A stretch of DNA of 64,000 bases from Methanobacterium sp. UBA375 (GTDB lineage Archaea; Methanobacteriota; Methanobacteria; Methanobacteriales; Methanobacteriaceae), in assembly GCA_002495625.1 (NCBI GenBank), contig DAGC01000012.1, positions 268,251-332,250 on the forward strand, read 5' to 3'. How positions within the stretch are numbered: the stretch's first letter is position 1; the number at the start of each line of letters is the position of its first letter. Under the pieces are notes generated by a model. That model had not been told where the DNA came from and ran no database searches. It worked only from the letters and a program-made list of their open reading frames with translations. The translations under genes were made by a program, and so were the position numbers. Of the stretch, positions 8,187-16,496 are shown in pieces.

Positions 8187-9539
8187 CTAAAACAAATTTT
8201 TCATGAATTCTTTGCTTTTATCCATTAATTTTTGAGCTTCAAGGTCAGTTTTACCTCCCAGGGTAATCCTTACATATGATTCTGTCCCTGATGGACGTAT
8301 TAAGACCCAACTCCCATTTTCGAGGGATAACCTGACACCATCAATTAGATTGACTTCCGATACATCTTCAAAGAGTTTGGCAAATTCTGCCTCTGTTTTC
8401 TCCATTATCATTTTTTTCTGGAATTCTTCACAGTTTATCTTTTCCCGTAGTGTTGGAAAACTGGGCACCTCATCTAATAGTTTGGATAAAGGTCCTTTTT
8501 CACTTACTAAAGCTGCTATTCTAAGGGCAGATAATATGCCATCGGGGCACATACAGAAATCAGGGTGTATCCAGGTTCCGGAGGGTTCACCGCCGAAGGA
8601 TGCGTCATTTTCTTCTATAGCCTCTGCCACGTGGACGTCGCCTACTTTGGTCCTTATCACTTCTCCCTTACCTTCCAGGCACATGTCTATGGAGTTGGAG
8701 GCATCCACGGTGGTTACCACCCGGCCGCCTACCTCCCGGGCCATGAGTGATACCAGTTTATCAAAGTCGGCCATGTTGCCCTTTTCATCAACGGCGATCA
8801 TACGATCAGCATCCCCGTCGTGGGCAATTCCCAGATCCGACTGGGTGGCCTTCACCATCTTCATGAGTTCCTGGAGGTTTGCCTCGGATGGTTCTGGTAA
8901 TCTGCCGGGGAAGAAACCGTCTGGCTGGGAGTTGAGTGTTATAACCTCGCATCCTGCCTTCCTAAGTATAAGTGGTGATAGGTAAGAGGCAGCGCCACTG
9001 GCACAATCCACCACCACCTTCAGTCCAGGTTTTACGTGAACATAATCCAGTAAATCCTTAACATACTCCCGGGATATATTTTTTATGTCCTTAACTTTCC
9101 CTATATTTTCCCAGGAGGTATTAGAGAAGGTTTCATCCGAGATTATTTTCTCCAGTTCCCTTTCCTGGTTGGGACGGTAGGCCATACCGGTTTTGTTCCA
9201 CACCTTAATCCCATTATCCTGTGGTGGGTTATGGGAAGCGGTGATCATTACCCCAGCATCTCCTAGCTTCATGGTGGCGTAACCCACCAGTGGGGTGGGT
9301 GCCATGCCCAGACTCAGGACATCGCATCCTCCTTCGAGTATACCGGCGGTCAAAGCTCTCTCGAGCATCTGGTTGGAGGTTCTGCTGTCGTAGCCCACCA
9401 CTATATCATGGCCGGGGCCAAGTAGGGTTGAGAGGGCTCTGCCCATTTTAAGCGCCAGATCTGCAGTAACTGCAGTGCCTATCGGCCCTCGGATACCGGA
9501 GGTCCCGAAAAGCTTCGGGGGTTCATCTTTATTATCCAT
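8187..9539 (-). CDS. glmM: phosphoglucosamine mutase
   Basis: Alpha-D-phosphohexomutase, 450 aa, interconverting glucosamine-6-phosphate and glucosamine-1-phosphate. The phosphoserine loop is VMITASHNP with S102; the Mg site is DGDADRM; the sugar-binding loop is GGEPSGTW; the C-terminal phosphate-binding loop is RPSGTESYVRIT. All four domains are present. It lies 6 nt after apgM and 34 nt before glmU, so the run supplies UDP-GlcNAc. The ATG overlaps the region just after the apgM stop, which suggests coupling. Confidence 0.93.
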   Translation of the reverse strand: MDNKDEPPKLFGTSGIRGPIGTAVTADLALKMGRALSTLLGPGHDIVVGYDSRTSNQMLERALTAGILEGGCDVLSLGMAPTPLVGYATMKLGDAGVMITASHNPPQDNGIKVWNKTGMAYRPNQERELEKIISDETFSNTSWENIGKVKDIKNISREYVKDLLDYVHVKPGLKVVVDCASGAASYLSPLILRKAGCEVITLNSQPDGFFPGRLPEPSEANLQELMKMVKATQSDLGIAHDGDADRMIAVDEKGNMADFDKLVSLMAREVGGRVVTTVDASNSIDMCLEGKGEVIRTKVGDVHVAEAIEENDASFGGEPSGTWIHPDFCMCPDGILSALRIAALVSEKGPLSKLLDEVPSFPTLREKINCEEFQKKMIMEKTEAEFAKLFEDVSEVNLIDGVRLSLENGSWVLIRPSGTESYVRITLGGKTDLEAQKLMDKSKEFMKNLF

Positions 9540-9545
9540 TGGTTG

Positions 9546-10769
9546 TTATGCTCCGAATTTGGTTGATTTATTCATGAGGTCCATCAGTATGTTCATCACA
9601 TCGGATCCCCTTATTCTGCACAGTCCACCTTTGGATGCGGCTCTTTCATTGTAGATTTTCACGTCATCCACCCTGATGTCGGGTCCGTTAATTATCAGGG
9701 GAACTGGGTCGCCGGTGTGGTCCATTACAGATATGGGTGTGGAATGATCCGCGGTGAGAATGAAGTATAAGTCCTCTAAATCCATAAGTTTGCCTACCAC
9801 CTGGTCTGCCTTTTCTATAAATTCCAGCTTCTCCTGGGCATTTCCATCGTGGCCTGCTTCATCTGCTCCATCTATATTTATTAACAGAAAATCATAATCC
9901 TTTGCTGCGGTGTCCAGGATGCCCTGGGTGATGTTGTCCAGGTTGGTATCCACACCGCCGGTGGCACCTTCGATATCGATGATGTCCATGCCGGTTATTT
10001 TACCGATACCCTTGATTAGACCGGTTTCGGCTATACACGCTGCTTTTAAACCATATTTATCGGAGAATGCCTGTACATGAGGTACGGCTCCGGCACCCCG
10101 GGGCAGGATTATGTTGGCTGGGTTTTCACCATTTTCTATCCTTTCCTGGTTCAGGGGGTGGTCCTTCAGGATCTGGTAGGATCTTTCCACCACCTGGTTC
10201 AGGATATCCGCTGTTTTTCTGGCTTCCTGAGTCCCGTCCAGTGGTTCGACCCTGGTCCATTTCTTACCATCATATTTGGGGTCGGCTGCACTTACCTGGT
10301 CAGATAATCCTTCACCCCTTAAAACCAGCACCGATCGATGGCCGGTTGATTCTTTGAATATGATCTGGACGTCCTCTATATCAATCGAGTTTATAGCCTC
10401 GGTCAGCTCCTCGGTTCTTTCCCTGATTCTCCCGGCGCGCCTATCGGTGATTACACCATCATCATTCGCGGTGGAAAAATTACAGCGGAAGGCGATATCA
10501 CCCTCCAAGACATTTACACCAACACCAGCGGCTTCAAAAGGCCCCCTACCGGTGTAAACTTCATAAGGGTCGTATCCCAGTATGGATATGTGGGATGTGT
10601 CACTTCCCGCCCTTATACCTGGTTTTATAGGGTCCATTATCCCGCATATTCCAGTTTCTGCCAGTTTATCCATATTTGGTGTTGCTGCAGCTTCCAGCGG
10701 TGTTTTAAATCCAAATTCTTCAAGTGGTCGGTCTGCCATTCCATCTATTATCATTATGATTCCCTTCAA
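9546..10769 (-). CDS. apgM: 2,3-bisphosphoglycerate-independent phosphoglycerate mutase, archaeal
   Basis: Metal-dependent mutase of the alkaline phosphatase superfamily, interconverting 3- and 2-phosphoglycerate in gluconeogenesis/glycolysis. Signatures are MIIDGMADRP at the start, the GSDTSHISILGYDP motif with the catalytic serine, NIDGADEAGHDG and LTADHSTPISVMDHTGDPV metal ligands. About 407 aa, normal. A TTG at 10769 is chosen because AGGTGAT lies 4 nt upstream; the GTG at 10778 is inside that site. The gene begins right at the end of the DUF92 gene (10779), so they are co-transcribed. Confidence 0.9.
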   Translation of the reverse strand: MKGIIMIIDGMADRPLEEFGFKTPLEAAATPNMDKLAETGICGIMDPIKPGIRAGSDTSHISILGYDPYEVYTGRGPFEAAGVGVNVLEGDIAFRCNFSTANDDGVITDRRAGRIRERTEELTEAINSIDIEDVQIIFKESTGHRSVLVLRGEGLSDQVSAADPKYDGKKWTRVEPLDGTQEARKTADILNQVVERSYQILKDHPLNQERIENGENPANIILPRGAGAVPHVQAFSDKYGLKAACIAETGLIKGIGKITGMDIIDIEGATGGVDTNLDNITQGILDTAAKDYDFLLINIDGADEAGHDGNAQEKLEFIEKADQVVGKLMDLEDLYFILTADHSTPISVMDHTGDPVPLIINGPDIRVDDVKIYNERAASKGGLCRIRGSDVMNILMDLMNKSTKFGA

Positions 10770-10778
10770 CTTTATCAC

Positions 10779-11462
10779 CTAAACCAAAATGATGCCTATA
10801 AGAGCCCCGCATACGGTGGCAATGAGATTAACATGTTCGTTGTTGAGGTACTTTTTACGTTCCAGCACAGCACCCAGTATACTGTCCACGAAGCATCCTA
10901 CTGTTCCTGATATAACAGCGATTTCCAAGGTTTTTACTGGATCTGGAAATATACCCAATAAATAAGCTGAGATACCTATTATACCAGCACCAATTATTCC
11001 TGCGGCTGTTCCAATGAGGGATATTCCACCATCAGTCCCCGGGGGGACCTTTTTGAGGGTGGTTATTAATCTGGGGGTGCTGGTAATTCCCACTTCGCTG
11101 GCCATGGTGTCAGCGGTGGCGGTTGCTATGGATCCAATGAATCCTCCGTAGTTTCCGAAGGCAGCCATCACGAAGGGAACGACACCGTTTGAAACCACGT
11201 TTCTTATGGTCCTGGTTCCTTCGTATACTTTTATTTCCTTTTTATACTGATGTTTGTATCTGGTAAATGCCAGTCCCAGAATCAGGAATACGAATATTAA
11301 AATGAGCCAGTTTACGCCGGCACCCGGGGCGAAGATTATGATCACACCCATTATGATCATAAAAACGGATCCCAGTAGGTCAATGGCTTTTCTGGCGTAT
11401 ACCATTATGCCAATAACCACCAGGAGCGCTACATATGGTGCCACATATTCCAGGTTGTACAT
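10779..11462 (-). CDS. DUF92 family membrane protein
   Basis: Integral membrane protein of 227 aa with about six hydrophobic segments. Family signatures are the middle GNYGGFIGSIATATADTMASE(V) stretch and GGISLIGTAAG. Eukaryotic and plant homologues include TMEM19 and phytyl-phosphate kinase VTE6, so a prenyl-phosphate kinase or transport role is possible but unproven here. It sits between rps3ae and apgM in the same direction, with only 43 nt to rps3ae, so it is probably part of the operon. Confidence 0.8.
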   Translation of the reverse strand: MYNLEYVAPYVALLVVIGIMVYARKAIDLLGSVFMIIMGVIIIFAPGAGVNWLILIFVFLILGLAFTRYKHQYKKEIKVYEGTRTIRNVVSNGVVPFVMAAFGNYGGFIGSIATATADTMASEVGITSTPRLITTLKKVPPGTDGGISLIGTAAGIIGAGIIGISAYLLGIFPDPVKTLEIAVISGTVGCFVDSILGAVLERKKYLNNEHVNLIATVCGALIGIILV

Positions 11463-11505
11463 CTAATCCCAGACACGATTAATTTCTTTTACTACCCGGA
11501 TATGA

Positions 11506-12090
11506 TTATTTCTCTTCAATTACACGGGTTTTTACGATCTCCACCCTTTTGAGGGGGTAGATTTTTTTGGCCTCATGGTATATGTGAGAGGCTAATTTAC
11601 CGGTTATTATCTCTTCCACCAGGTCCCGGAAGGTTTTCTCGGCAGCTGCTTCTGCTACCAGTCTTTCCATGGTCTCCCGGATGAACTTCTGCTGGGAAGA
11701 TTTGGCCCTTTTAATGGTAATGGCCAGGACGTGGATCTTCATCTTGGTATTATCCTGGGTCTTAACCTGGGTTATGGCATCTATCCGGCTGGTTCCCCTT
11801 CTGATCATGCTTCTAACATAATCTGAGGTTACCTGATGCCCTACGAAGTTAGTGCTGGCCGTATCTCCAGCCACGTTGTCGATCTGGAAGTAAAGTTTAA
11901 TGTACTGTTTGCTGAAATCTCCGGAGAGCTCCCGGAGGGATGATTCCACCCTTCTTCTTATGAGCATGCTGGGATCCCGGGCGGGAGTGGTGCCTATTTC
12001 TGCTTCTCCAAACTCCTTGGGGGTCATAATCTTATACCAGTGTTTTTCTTTCCATGTATCGCGTACTCGTCTACGTCTTGCTTTCGCCAT
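11506..12090 (-). CDS. rps3ae: 30S ribosomal protein S3Ae
   Basis: Archaeal/eukaryotic small-subunit ribosomal protein eS1 (S3Ae), 194 aa. It has a basic N-terminus (MAKARRRRVRDTWKEKHWY), the KEFGEAEIGTTPA motif and LRRRGTSRIDA-like central segment (MIRRGTSRIDAITQVKTQD). Length and order match the family. The ATG follows AAGGTGATATT. A TATA box lies at 12127-12136. It probably heads the transcript running through DUF92, apgM, glmM and glmU. Confidence 0.95.
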   Translation of the reverse strand: MAKARRRRVRDTWKEKHWYKIMTPKEFGEAEIGTTPARDPSMLIRRRVESSLRELSGDFSKQYIKLYFQIDNVAGDTASTNFVGHQVTSDYVRSMIRRGTSRIDAITQVKTQDNTKMKIHVLAITIKRAKSSQQKFIRETMERLVAEAAAEKTFRDLVEEIITGKLASHIYHEAKKIYPLKRVEIVKTRVIEEK

Positions 12091-12102
12091 AATATCACCT
12101 TG

Positions 12103-12549
12103 AAACGTGTTTAAAAGAATATTTGTTAAATATAAATTCTTTAAGTTCCATAAAACGGAAGATTATTTTATTAATAATTCTCCATTTCTAGTTTATAAAT
12201 ATTGTCTGATCTGATTTACGGATAATTTGTTGATATCCAGTTAACTCAGTACAGTATCTTATTCAATTAACTGAGATAGTAAATTATTTACTCAATTAAC
12301 TCTGCTTGTAAATTGTTCATTACTTATCTTGTAGTGGTATGATCCTTACGTTGATAAGTGGAACAATTAAAAAAAGTTTTTTATTTAAAAAGTTGGTTTT
12401 ACCGCCAGGTATGTTGATAGGACATAGTTAGAATTTCATGGTATATAGGTGTTTAGGTTTTTAAAGTGTTGATTGATTTAACATCAAAAGAGTATTTGAA
12501 TAACATATCTATTTAAAAAAAGTTTAAAAGAGGGGGGTTTAAAACCCTC
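12103..12549. repeat. gene-free region with degenerate ~28-bp repeats
   Basis: AT-rich, no convincing ORF or RNA gene. Between 12238 and 12319 a unit of about 28 bp recurs three times with drift; each copy contains AATTAACT or GTTAACT followed by a TAAATT-like end. The rest shows nothing recognisable apart from the promoter side of rps3ae and the 3' side of the next minus-strand gene. Confidence 0.5.
12127..12136 (-). promoter_or_regulatory. TATA box for the rps3ae operon
   Basis: On the minus strand the bases read TTTATATTTA, 37 nt before the ATG, preceded by an A-rich BRE-like stretch. Distance fits a short leader that still contains the ribosome binding site. Confidence 0.6.
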
Positions 12550-12882
12550 TTAACATCCAATCATGCTGCGCTTAAGTCTTTCTAGTTCTGCAGATATGGT
12601 TTCCAATTCAACATAGTATCTGACTGGATGCGTATTATTTTGCTGGCGCAATAATCGCATTCCTTCCAGTATATGTAGTATTTTCAGGTGTAAATCCTGA
12701 ATATCCTTGTATTTCCCTGCAGATGTGCTTTTAAGCATGGTTATCTGACTCCCAACTGAATAGCTATCTATCTGGTTTTGAGCCCCGGTTGAATTAACGC
12801 TTAGATTAGATGTGGTATTACCTAAATCCAGGGCGTAAATAGGCAGAATCCAGATGAGAACCGCAAACACACCGATTAACAC
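12550..12882 (-). CDS. small secreted protein of unknown function
   Basis: About 110 residues starting with a hydrophobic signal-like segment (LIGVFAVLIWILPIYALD), then a Ser/Thr/Asn-rich stretch and a C-terminal helical part (residues ~60-110) ending in cysteine. Likely exported. The GTG at 12882 has no ribosome binding site of its own. A perfect GGAGGTG and ATG at 12899 precede it but are out of frame and hit TAG after five codons; the TAG overlaps the GTG. With one extra base the ATG would read into a signal peptide with the usual basic residues (WRKLVLIG). It is therefore either coupled to a mini-ORF or carries a one-base lesion. Confidence 0.5.
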   Translation of the reverse strand: MLIGVFAVLIWILPIYALDLGNTTSNLSVNSTGAQNQIDSYSVGSQITMLKSTSAGKYKDIQDLHLKILHILEGMRLLRQQNNTHPVRYYVELETISAELERLKRSMIGC

Positions 12883-13108
12883 TAATTTTCTCCAGTCATT
12901 ATCACCTCCGTATTAATGGATATGATAGATTGATACTCAGCTTAAAAATAGTTTTTCCAGATTCAGGCCCAAATCTCACCAGTTTACCCGGAACAGAGGA
13001 TACAAAAATAGAATTTATAATAAATAATCATTATGGAATGTATTTGAATGGTTAATTCCACAGATGAATCTCACGGAAACGTATTAAGCATGTTGAATAT
13101 TTGGGCTT

Positions 13109-13444
13109 TTAAAATTTGAGAGGTCGATTCATGAATTGATAATGTTTAACGTAACGCCCTAAAACTTCATCAACGGTTCCTTCATCCTCTACCACAGTTT
13201 TACCCATCTTCTTGAGTGCGGGTTTAGCATTTATACCCATCTGCATGCAGATGATTACATCAGCATCTTCTACCACATTTAAGGATTTTCCCCACTGGTG
13301 TTTCTCTCCGGGTTCCTTGGGAGATTCCCTGGTTTCAATGAACTTGGTTTCTTCCCCATCAAATTCGTATATAAGAAATTTCTGGGCTTTACCAAAATGT
13401 TCAACGTACTCTTCATCATCTGAGGATGCGACTGCTATTTTCAT
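13109..13444 (-). CDS. NifX/NafY-type dinitrogenase cofactor-binding domain protein
   Basis: Single-domain protein of 111 aa, of the family 'dinitrogenase iron-molybdenum cofactor biosynthesis'. The fold is shown by MKIAVASSDDEEYVEHFGKA, then FLIYEFD, and VVEDADVIICMQMGINAKP. Stand-alone members are common in methanogens and probably bind iron or iron-sulfur precursors. No nif gene is near, so nitrogen fixation is not implied. The neighbours upstream are a methyltransferase and an iron-sulfur flavoprotein in the same direction. Confidence 0.8.
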   Translation of the reverse strand: MKIAVASSDDEEYVEHFGKAQKFLIYEFDGEETKFIETRESPKEPGEKHQWGKSLNVVEDADVIICMQMGINAKPALKKMGKTVVEDEGTVDEVLGRYVKHYQFMNRPLKF

Positions 13445-13457
13445 TTTATACCACTAT

Positions 13458-13501
13458 TTCCAGATTATTTGACCCGAGGATGGTTCCAGATTATTTGACC
13501 C
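13458..13501. repeat. 18-bp direct repeat spanning a stop codon
   Basis: TTCCAGATTATTTGACCC at 13458-13475 and exactly again at 13484-13501. The second copy contains the stop codon (13491) and last codons of the methyltransferase gene, so the gene end has been echoed downstream. Confidence 0.85.
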
Positions 13502-14228
13502 CTACAAAGATAGGACGTTCACCGGATACCACATCCCACTCTTTCTCTGTAAAATCAGAGTAAATAAAACTCTCAAAACCTGTCTCAGTCATGGAGTCAA
13601 TTACCTCTTCAATTCCCAGGACTCCCAGTTTATGCTGGTCGATATCGAAGTCCAGCTTACCATCTTCTTTTATCAGGAATACGAAGTTCGCCTGGAATAT
13701 CCCATCTTCCAGGTGGGACTGGCAGATCCTGGCCAGTTTAAGGTCATCATCAACCACCGTATCCACACTCACCAATCCTTCAATCCAATTTTCTTTGTTA
13801 ATACCGTAATCAAAGATTAAAACCCCTCCTTCATTCAGGTGGGTGTAAAAATTTTCAAGAGTCCCCTTAAACTCCTCCCGAGTGGTGTTATAATTCATGG
13901 CACTGAACATACATATAACCATGTCAAATTTTTCATCTAAATTTAATTCTTTCATGTTTCCCTCTAGAAAATTAATATCAGGCAGTTTTTCCCGGGCTAT
14001 CTCCAACATCTGGGGATTTATATCCACTCCCAGAACATCAAAACCATCCTTCATGAACTGGGCATGCCGGCCTGTTCCACAGGCTATATCCAGCAGCTTA
14101 TTACCTTCACTGGTTTTATGCTGTTCTGCGGCCCATTTTATGAAATCTACCTCTATTTGGAGGTCTATCTTTTCATATATCAGGTCGTAATATCTGGCGA
14201 ACTTCCGATATAACTGTTCTTCTGTCAT
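13491..14228 (-). CDS. class I SAM-dependent methyltransferase
   Basis: About 245 aa with a Rossmann methyltransferase core: motif I LLDIACGTGRHAQFM near residues 47-61, VLGVDINPQMLEIAREKLP (motif II), and FDMVICMFSAMNY (motif IV). The substrate is not recognisable; similarity is to small-molecule methyltransferases of the ubiE/COQ5-like type. It lies 9 nt after the flavodoxin-like gene and likely shares its transcript. Confidence 0.8.
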   Translation of the reverse strand: MTEEQLYRKFARYYDLIYEKIDLQIEVDFIKWAAEQHKTSEGNKLLDIACGTGRHAQFMKDGFDVLGVDINPQMLEIAREKLPDINFLEGNMKELNLDEKFDMVICMFSAMNYNTTREEFKGTLENFYTHLNEGGVLIFDYGINKENWIEGLVSVDTVVDDDLKLARICQSHLEDGIFQANFVFLIKEDGKLDFDIDQHKLGVLGIEEVIDSMTETGFESFIYSDFTEKEWDVVSGERPIFVGVK

Positions 14229-14237
14229 TTTTAAACT

Positions 14238-14804
14238 CTAATCATTTATTTTCTTAATTAACGTGGCTACGTTGTATCCAAAACGGCGAATGGTTTCCAT
14301 ACCTTCCTCATCATTCTGAACTTCCCCTGGGGAATGTCCAAAGACCATGTTCCAGTAGGTGGAGCCGGGAACGATCATGTCGTTGATGAAGAAGAACATC
14401 AACATCTCCTGTAAAGTTGAAGTCTGCCCTCCTCTCCGGGCGACGGCTATGGGACCTCCTACCTTCCAGGATAGGAAGTTATCGTTTCTCATGGATACCA
14501 TTCCCATCCTCTGCAGGGCGGACATCACATCCCCCCGGGCAGTTCCGAAGTAGACTGGGGAGCCGACGATTAGCCCCTCTGCATCTTTTATTTTGGCGAT
14601 CATGGGGTTTAAATCATCGTTGATACTGCATTCTCCCAGATCCCCACATTTCCCGCAGGCGATGCATGATTCGATTTTTTTACCCACAAAAGGTATTATC
14701 TCCACTTCCAGTCCCTGGTCTTCTATAACACCGGCACATTCCTCCAAGACCTGGTAGGTATTCCCACTCGGCCTAGGGCTGCCGCATAATAAGGTTACTT
14801 TCAT
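14238..14804 (-). CDS. iron-sulfur flavoprotein / NADPH-dependent FMN reductase family
   Basis: Flavodoxin-fold protein, 188 aa. The FMN phosphate loop is GSPRPSGNTY (residues 8-17); a compact cysteine motif CIACGKCGDLGEC near residues 47-59 resembles the 4Fe-4S-binding loop of archaeal iron-sulfur flavoproteins; GSPVYFGTARGDV and ARRGGQTSTLQEM follow. The role is electron transfer or oxygen/peroxide defence in anaerobes; the exact donor is unknown. Same-direction neighbour of the methyltransferase. Confidence 0.85.
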   Translation of the reverse strand: MKVTLLCGSPRPSGNTYQVLEECAGVIEDQGLEVEIIPFVGKKIESCIACGKCGDLGECSINDDLNPMIAKIKDAEGLIVGSPVYFGTARGDVMSALQRMGMVSMRNDNFLSWKVGGPIAVARRGGQTSTLQEMLMFFFINDMIVPGSTYWNMVFGHSPGEVQNDEEGMETIRRFGYNVATLIKKIND

Positions 14805-14862
14805 AGGATGTCCCTCCTTGAATTATTTTATCATTTTATTAATTTTTCACCGGGGTGTATAT

Positions 14863-16059
14863 TTATTCTTCGGTGGCAGAGCCCGTAAGACCTAAAAACT
14901 TGGCAAATACGTTGATGGTCGATCCCTGTATCAGCGCAGAGGTTATGGTTATGAAGAAAACGATGTTGAAGATCATGTTGGCGTTGCCTACTCCGGCAGC
15001 AATGGGGAATGTGGCAAGGATGATGGGTACTGCACCACGGATACCCACCCATGACATGAAAACCTGATCTTTAACTCCTACTTTGAAAGGTAAAAGGCAC
15101 AGGAACACTGCCAGGGGGCGGGCAACCAGGATAAGGAAGAATGAGATCACAAGCCCTATGCCTATTATTGGAATAATCTGTGAAGGGAAAACCAGCAGTC
15201 CCAGGGTTATAAACATGACTATCTGCATTAACCAGGCGAGCCCATCGAAAAATTGCATTTGAACCTTTTTCTGGACAAAATTAGAGTTTCCAAGTATCAG
15301 GGCTGCAATATACACACTTAAAAGGCCGTTACCACCTACGAAGTAGGTCACCGTAAATGTTAGGAAGGCCAAGGCTATGGTGAGTACTGGATAAAGACCA
15401 GGGATATGGAGGTCGATTTTGTTGATGAGCATCACCATCCCTTTCCCGAAAACAACTCCTAAAATAACTCCAAGCCCAATAGACTGTATGAGTAGTAATA
15501 CGGTGGATTGAATGGAGGTGGTGGGGTTTAGTACAAGAAATATTAAGGTGGTGGTCAAAAAATAAGCCATAGGGTCGTTGGTCCCACTTTCAAGCTCCAG
15601 GGTAGGTTCAATATTATTTTTAAGTTTTTCTCCTCCACGGGACCGAAATATGGCAAATACAGCCGCAGCATCGGTGGAAGAAACGATTGAACCAATTAGC
15701 AGGGATTCTATCAGGGAAAAACCAGTGATCCAGTTGATGAAAAGTCCCAGTGCAACGGCAGTGATTAAAACTCCTACAGTAGAAAGGGCCACTCCTCTCC
15801 AGAGAATTGGTTTTACCTCACCCCACTTGGTGTCCAGTCCTCCTGAGAAGAGGATGAAGACCAGGGCGACGGTACCAATGAACTGGGTGATGGTGGCGTC
15901 GTCAAAATATATCCCCCCTAATCCTTCAGAACCGGCCAGCATCCCTATCAAGAGGAAAAAGATCAATGAGGGAATTCCCAGCCGGTGGGAGGTTTTGCTT
16001 AAAATTATACTGGTTAAGAGTAAAAGTGCTCCAATTAATATTAACTGTTCTGGAATCAT
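14863..16059 (-). CDS. monovalent cation:proton antiporter, CPA1/NhaP type
   Basis: Integral membrane antiporter, 398 aa with about 12 hydrophobic segments. The start segment (ILSKTSHRLGIPSLIFFLLIG) and SIVSSTDAAAVFAIFRS, with the transport-site aspartate, are typical of NhaP/NhaP2 proteins. It lacks the cytoplasmic TrkA-C/RCK tail of full-length NhaP2, ending soon after the last membrane segment. Likely exchanges Na+ or K+ for H+. Its start lies next to the first copy of the 330-bp repeat at 16067. Confidence 0.85.
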   Translation of the reverse strand: MIPEQLILIGALLLLTSIILSKTSHRLGIPSLIFFLLIGMLAGSEGLGGIYFDDATITQFIGTVALVFILFSGGLDTKWGEVKPILWRGVALSTVGVLITAVALGLFINWITGFSLIESLLIGSIVSSTDAAAVFAIFRSRGGEKLKNNIEPTLELESGTNDPMAYFLTTTLIFLVLNPTTSIQSTVLLLIQSIGLGVILGVVFGKGMVMLINKIDLHIPGLYPVLTIALAFLTFTVTYFVGGNGLLSVYIAALILGNSNFVQKKVQMQFFDGLAWLMQIVMFITLGLLVFPSQIIPIIGIGLVISFFLILVARPLAVFLCLLPFKVGVKDQVFMSWVGIRGAVPIILATFPIAAGVGNANMIFNIVFFITITSALIQGSTINVFAKFLGLTGSATEE

Positions 16060-16066
16060 GTTTTAA

Positions 16067-16398
16067 TAGTATCTCCATATATTGTAAATTGTTTAATAAA
16101 TTCTACTTTTTCTAAAAAAAAATAGTAATAAAAATTTTTTATTCTTACTTTGTTTAAAAATTAATTTGTTTAACTCCTTATAAGTATTTTGCACCATGAT
16201 AAATAATGATAGATTTGGAGATTTCAGTAGATCGTCAAATTAAAGGATGGGTTTACCGTTCTGATTTCCTATTATGGTCATATATTTTCCTGTCTTTCAT
16301 TATTCATCTTTCTTTTTAAGCAGTTTACCCGTGTTAGGAGCTTATAAAAAAAGGAACATGATGTTTCAATTCAATATAAAATGAGGTGTTTTTCAAGT
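16067..16398 (+). repeat. diverged direct repeat, copy A (upstream region of DUF2193)
   Basis: This stretch aligns along its length with 18785-19139. Shared blocks include CTTACTTTGTTTAAAAAT, a near-identical CATGATAAATAATGATA block, CCGTGTTA, TATAAAAAAGGAACAT-like and ATGAGGTGT. The middle part has drifted. In copy B the same sequence leads into the intact DUF2193 gene, so copy A is an old duplicate of that upstream region. Confidence 0.8.
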
Positions 16399-16445
16399 CG
16401 CAACTAATGTTATCATGGCCATAATCGAAACAACAGCAGGGTAAT
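16384..16445 (+). pseudogene. deletion remnant of a second DUF2193 gene
   Basis: After the ATGAGGTGT leader shared with copy B, the sequence jumps within about 25 bases to ATCATGGCCATAATCGAAAC. That matches the inside of the intact DUF2193 gene at about 20025-20050 (CCATGGCCATAATCGAAGC). About 880 bp of the gene is missing between the two points. The remnant then runs into the truncated mtrC on the other strand. Confidence 0.75.
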
Positions 16446-16485
16446 AGGGTATGCCTGAACCTGCTGGTCCTCCTCCTGCTGACAT
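16393..16485 (-). pseudogene. mtrC: truncated mtrC (N-terminal stub fused to antisense DUF2193)
   Basis: The ATG at 16485 follows mtrD with a GAGGTG ribosome binding site, in the normal mtrE-D-C order. The first ~13 codons (MSAGGGPAGSGIP) look like the start of MtrC (typical MS-AGGPAG-IP). The frame then enters antisense DUF2193 remnant sequence and stops at 16393 after 30 codons. The remaining ~240 residues of MtrC, and mtrB, A, F, G and H, are absent. Confidence 0.8.
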
Positions 16486-16496
16486 TAGAAGACACC

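Noticed and set aside
8350..8985. 211-codon plus-strand ORF inside glmM
   Set aside because: Antisense shadow; Ser-rich, no start signal, glmM on the other strand is complete.
12103..12549. Possible CRISPR-like repeat region
   Set aside because: Only three degenerate contiguous units without spacers; no cas genes in the window.
13048..13120. 22-codon ORF upstream of the cofactor-binding protein gene
   Set aside because: Too short, no ribosome binding site, opposite strand to neighbours, no motif.
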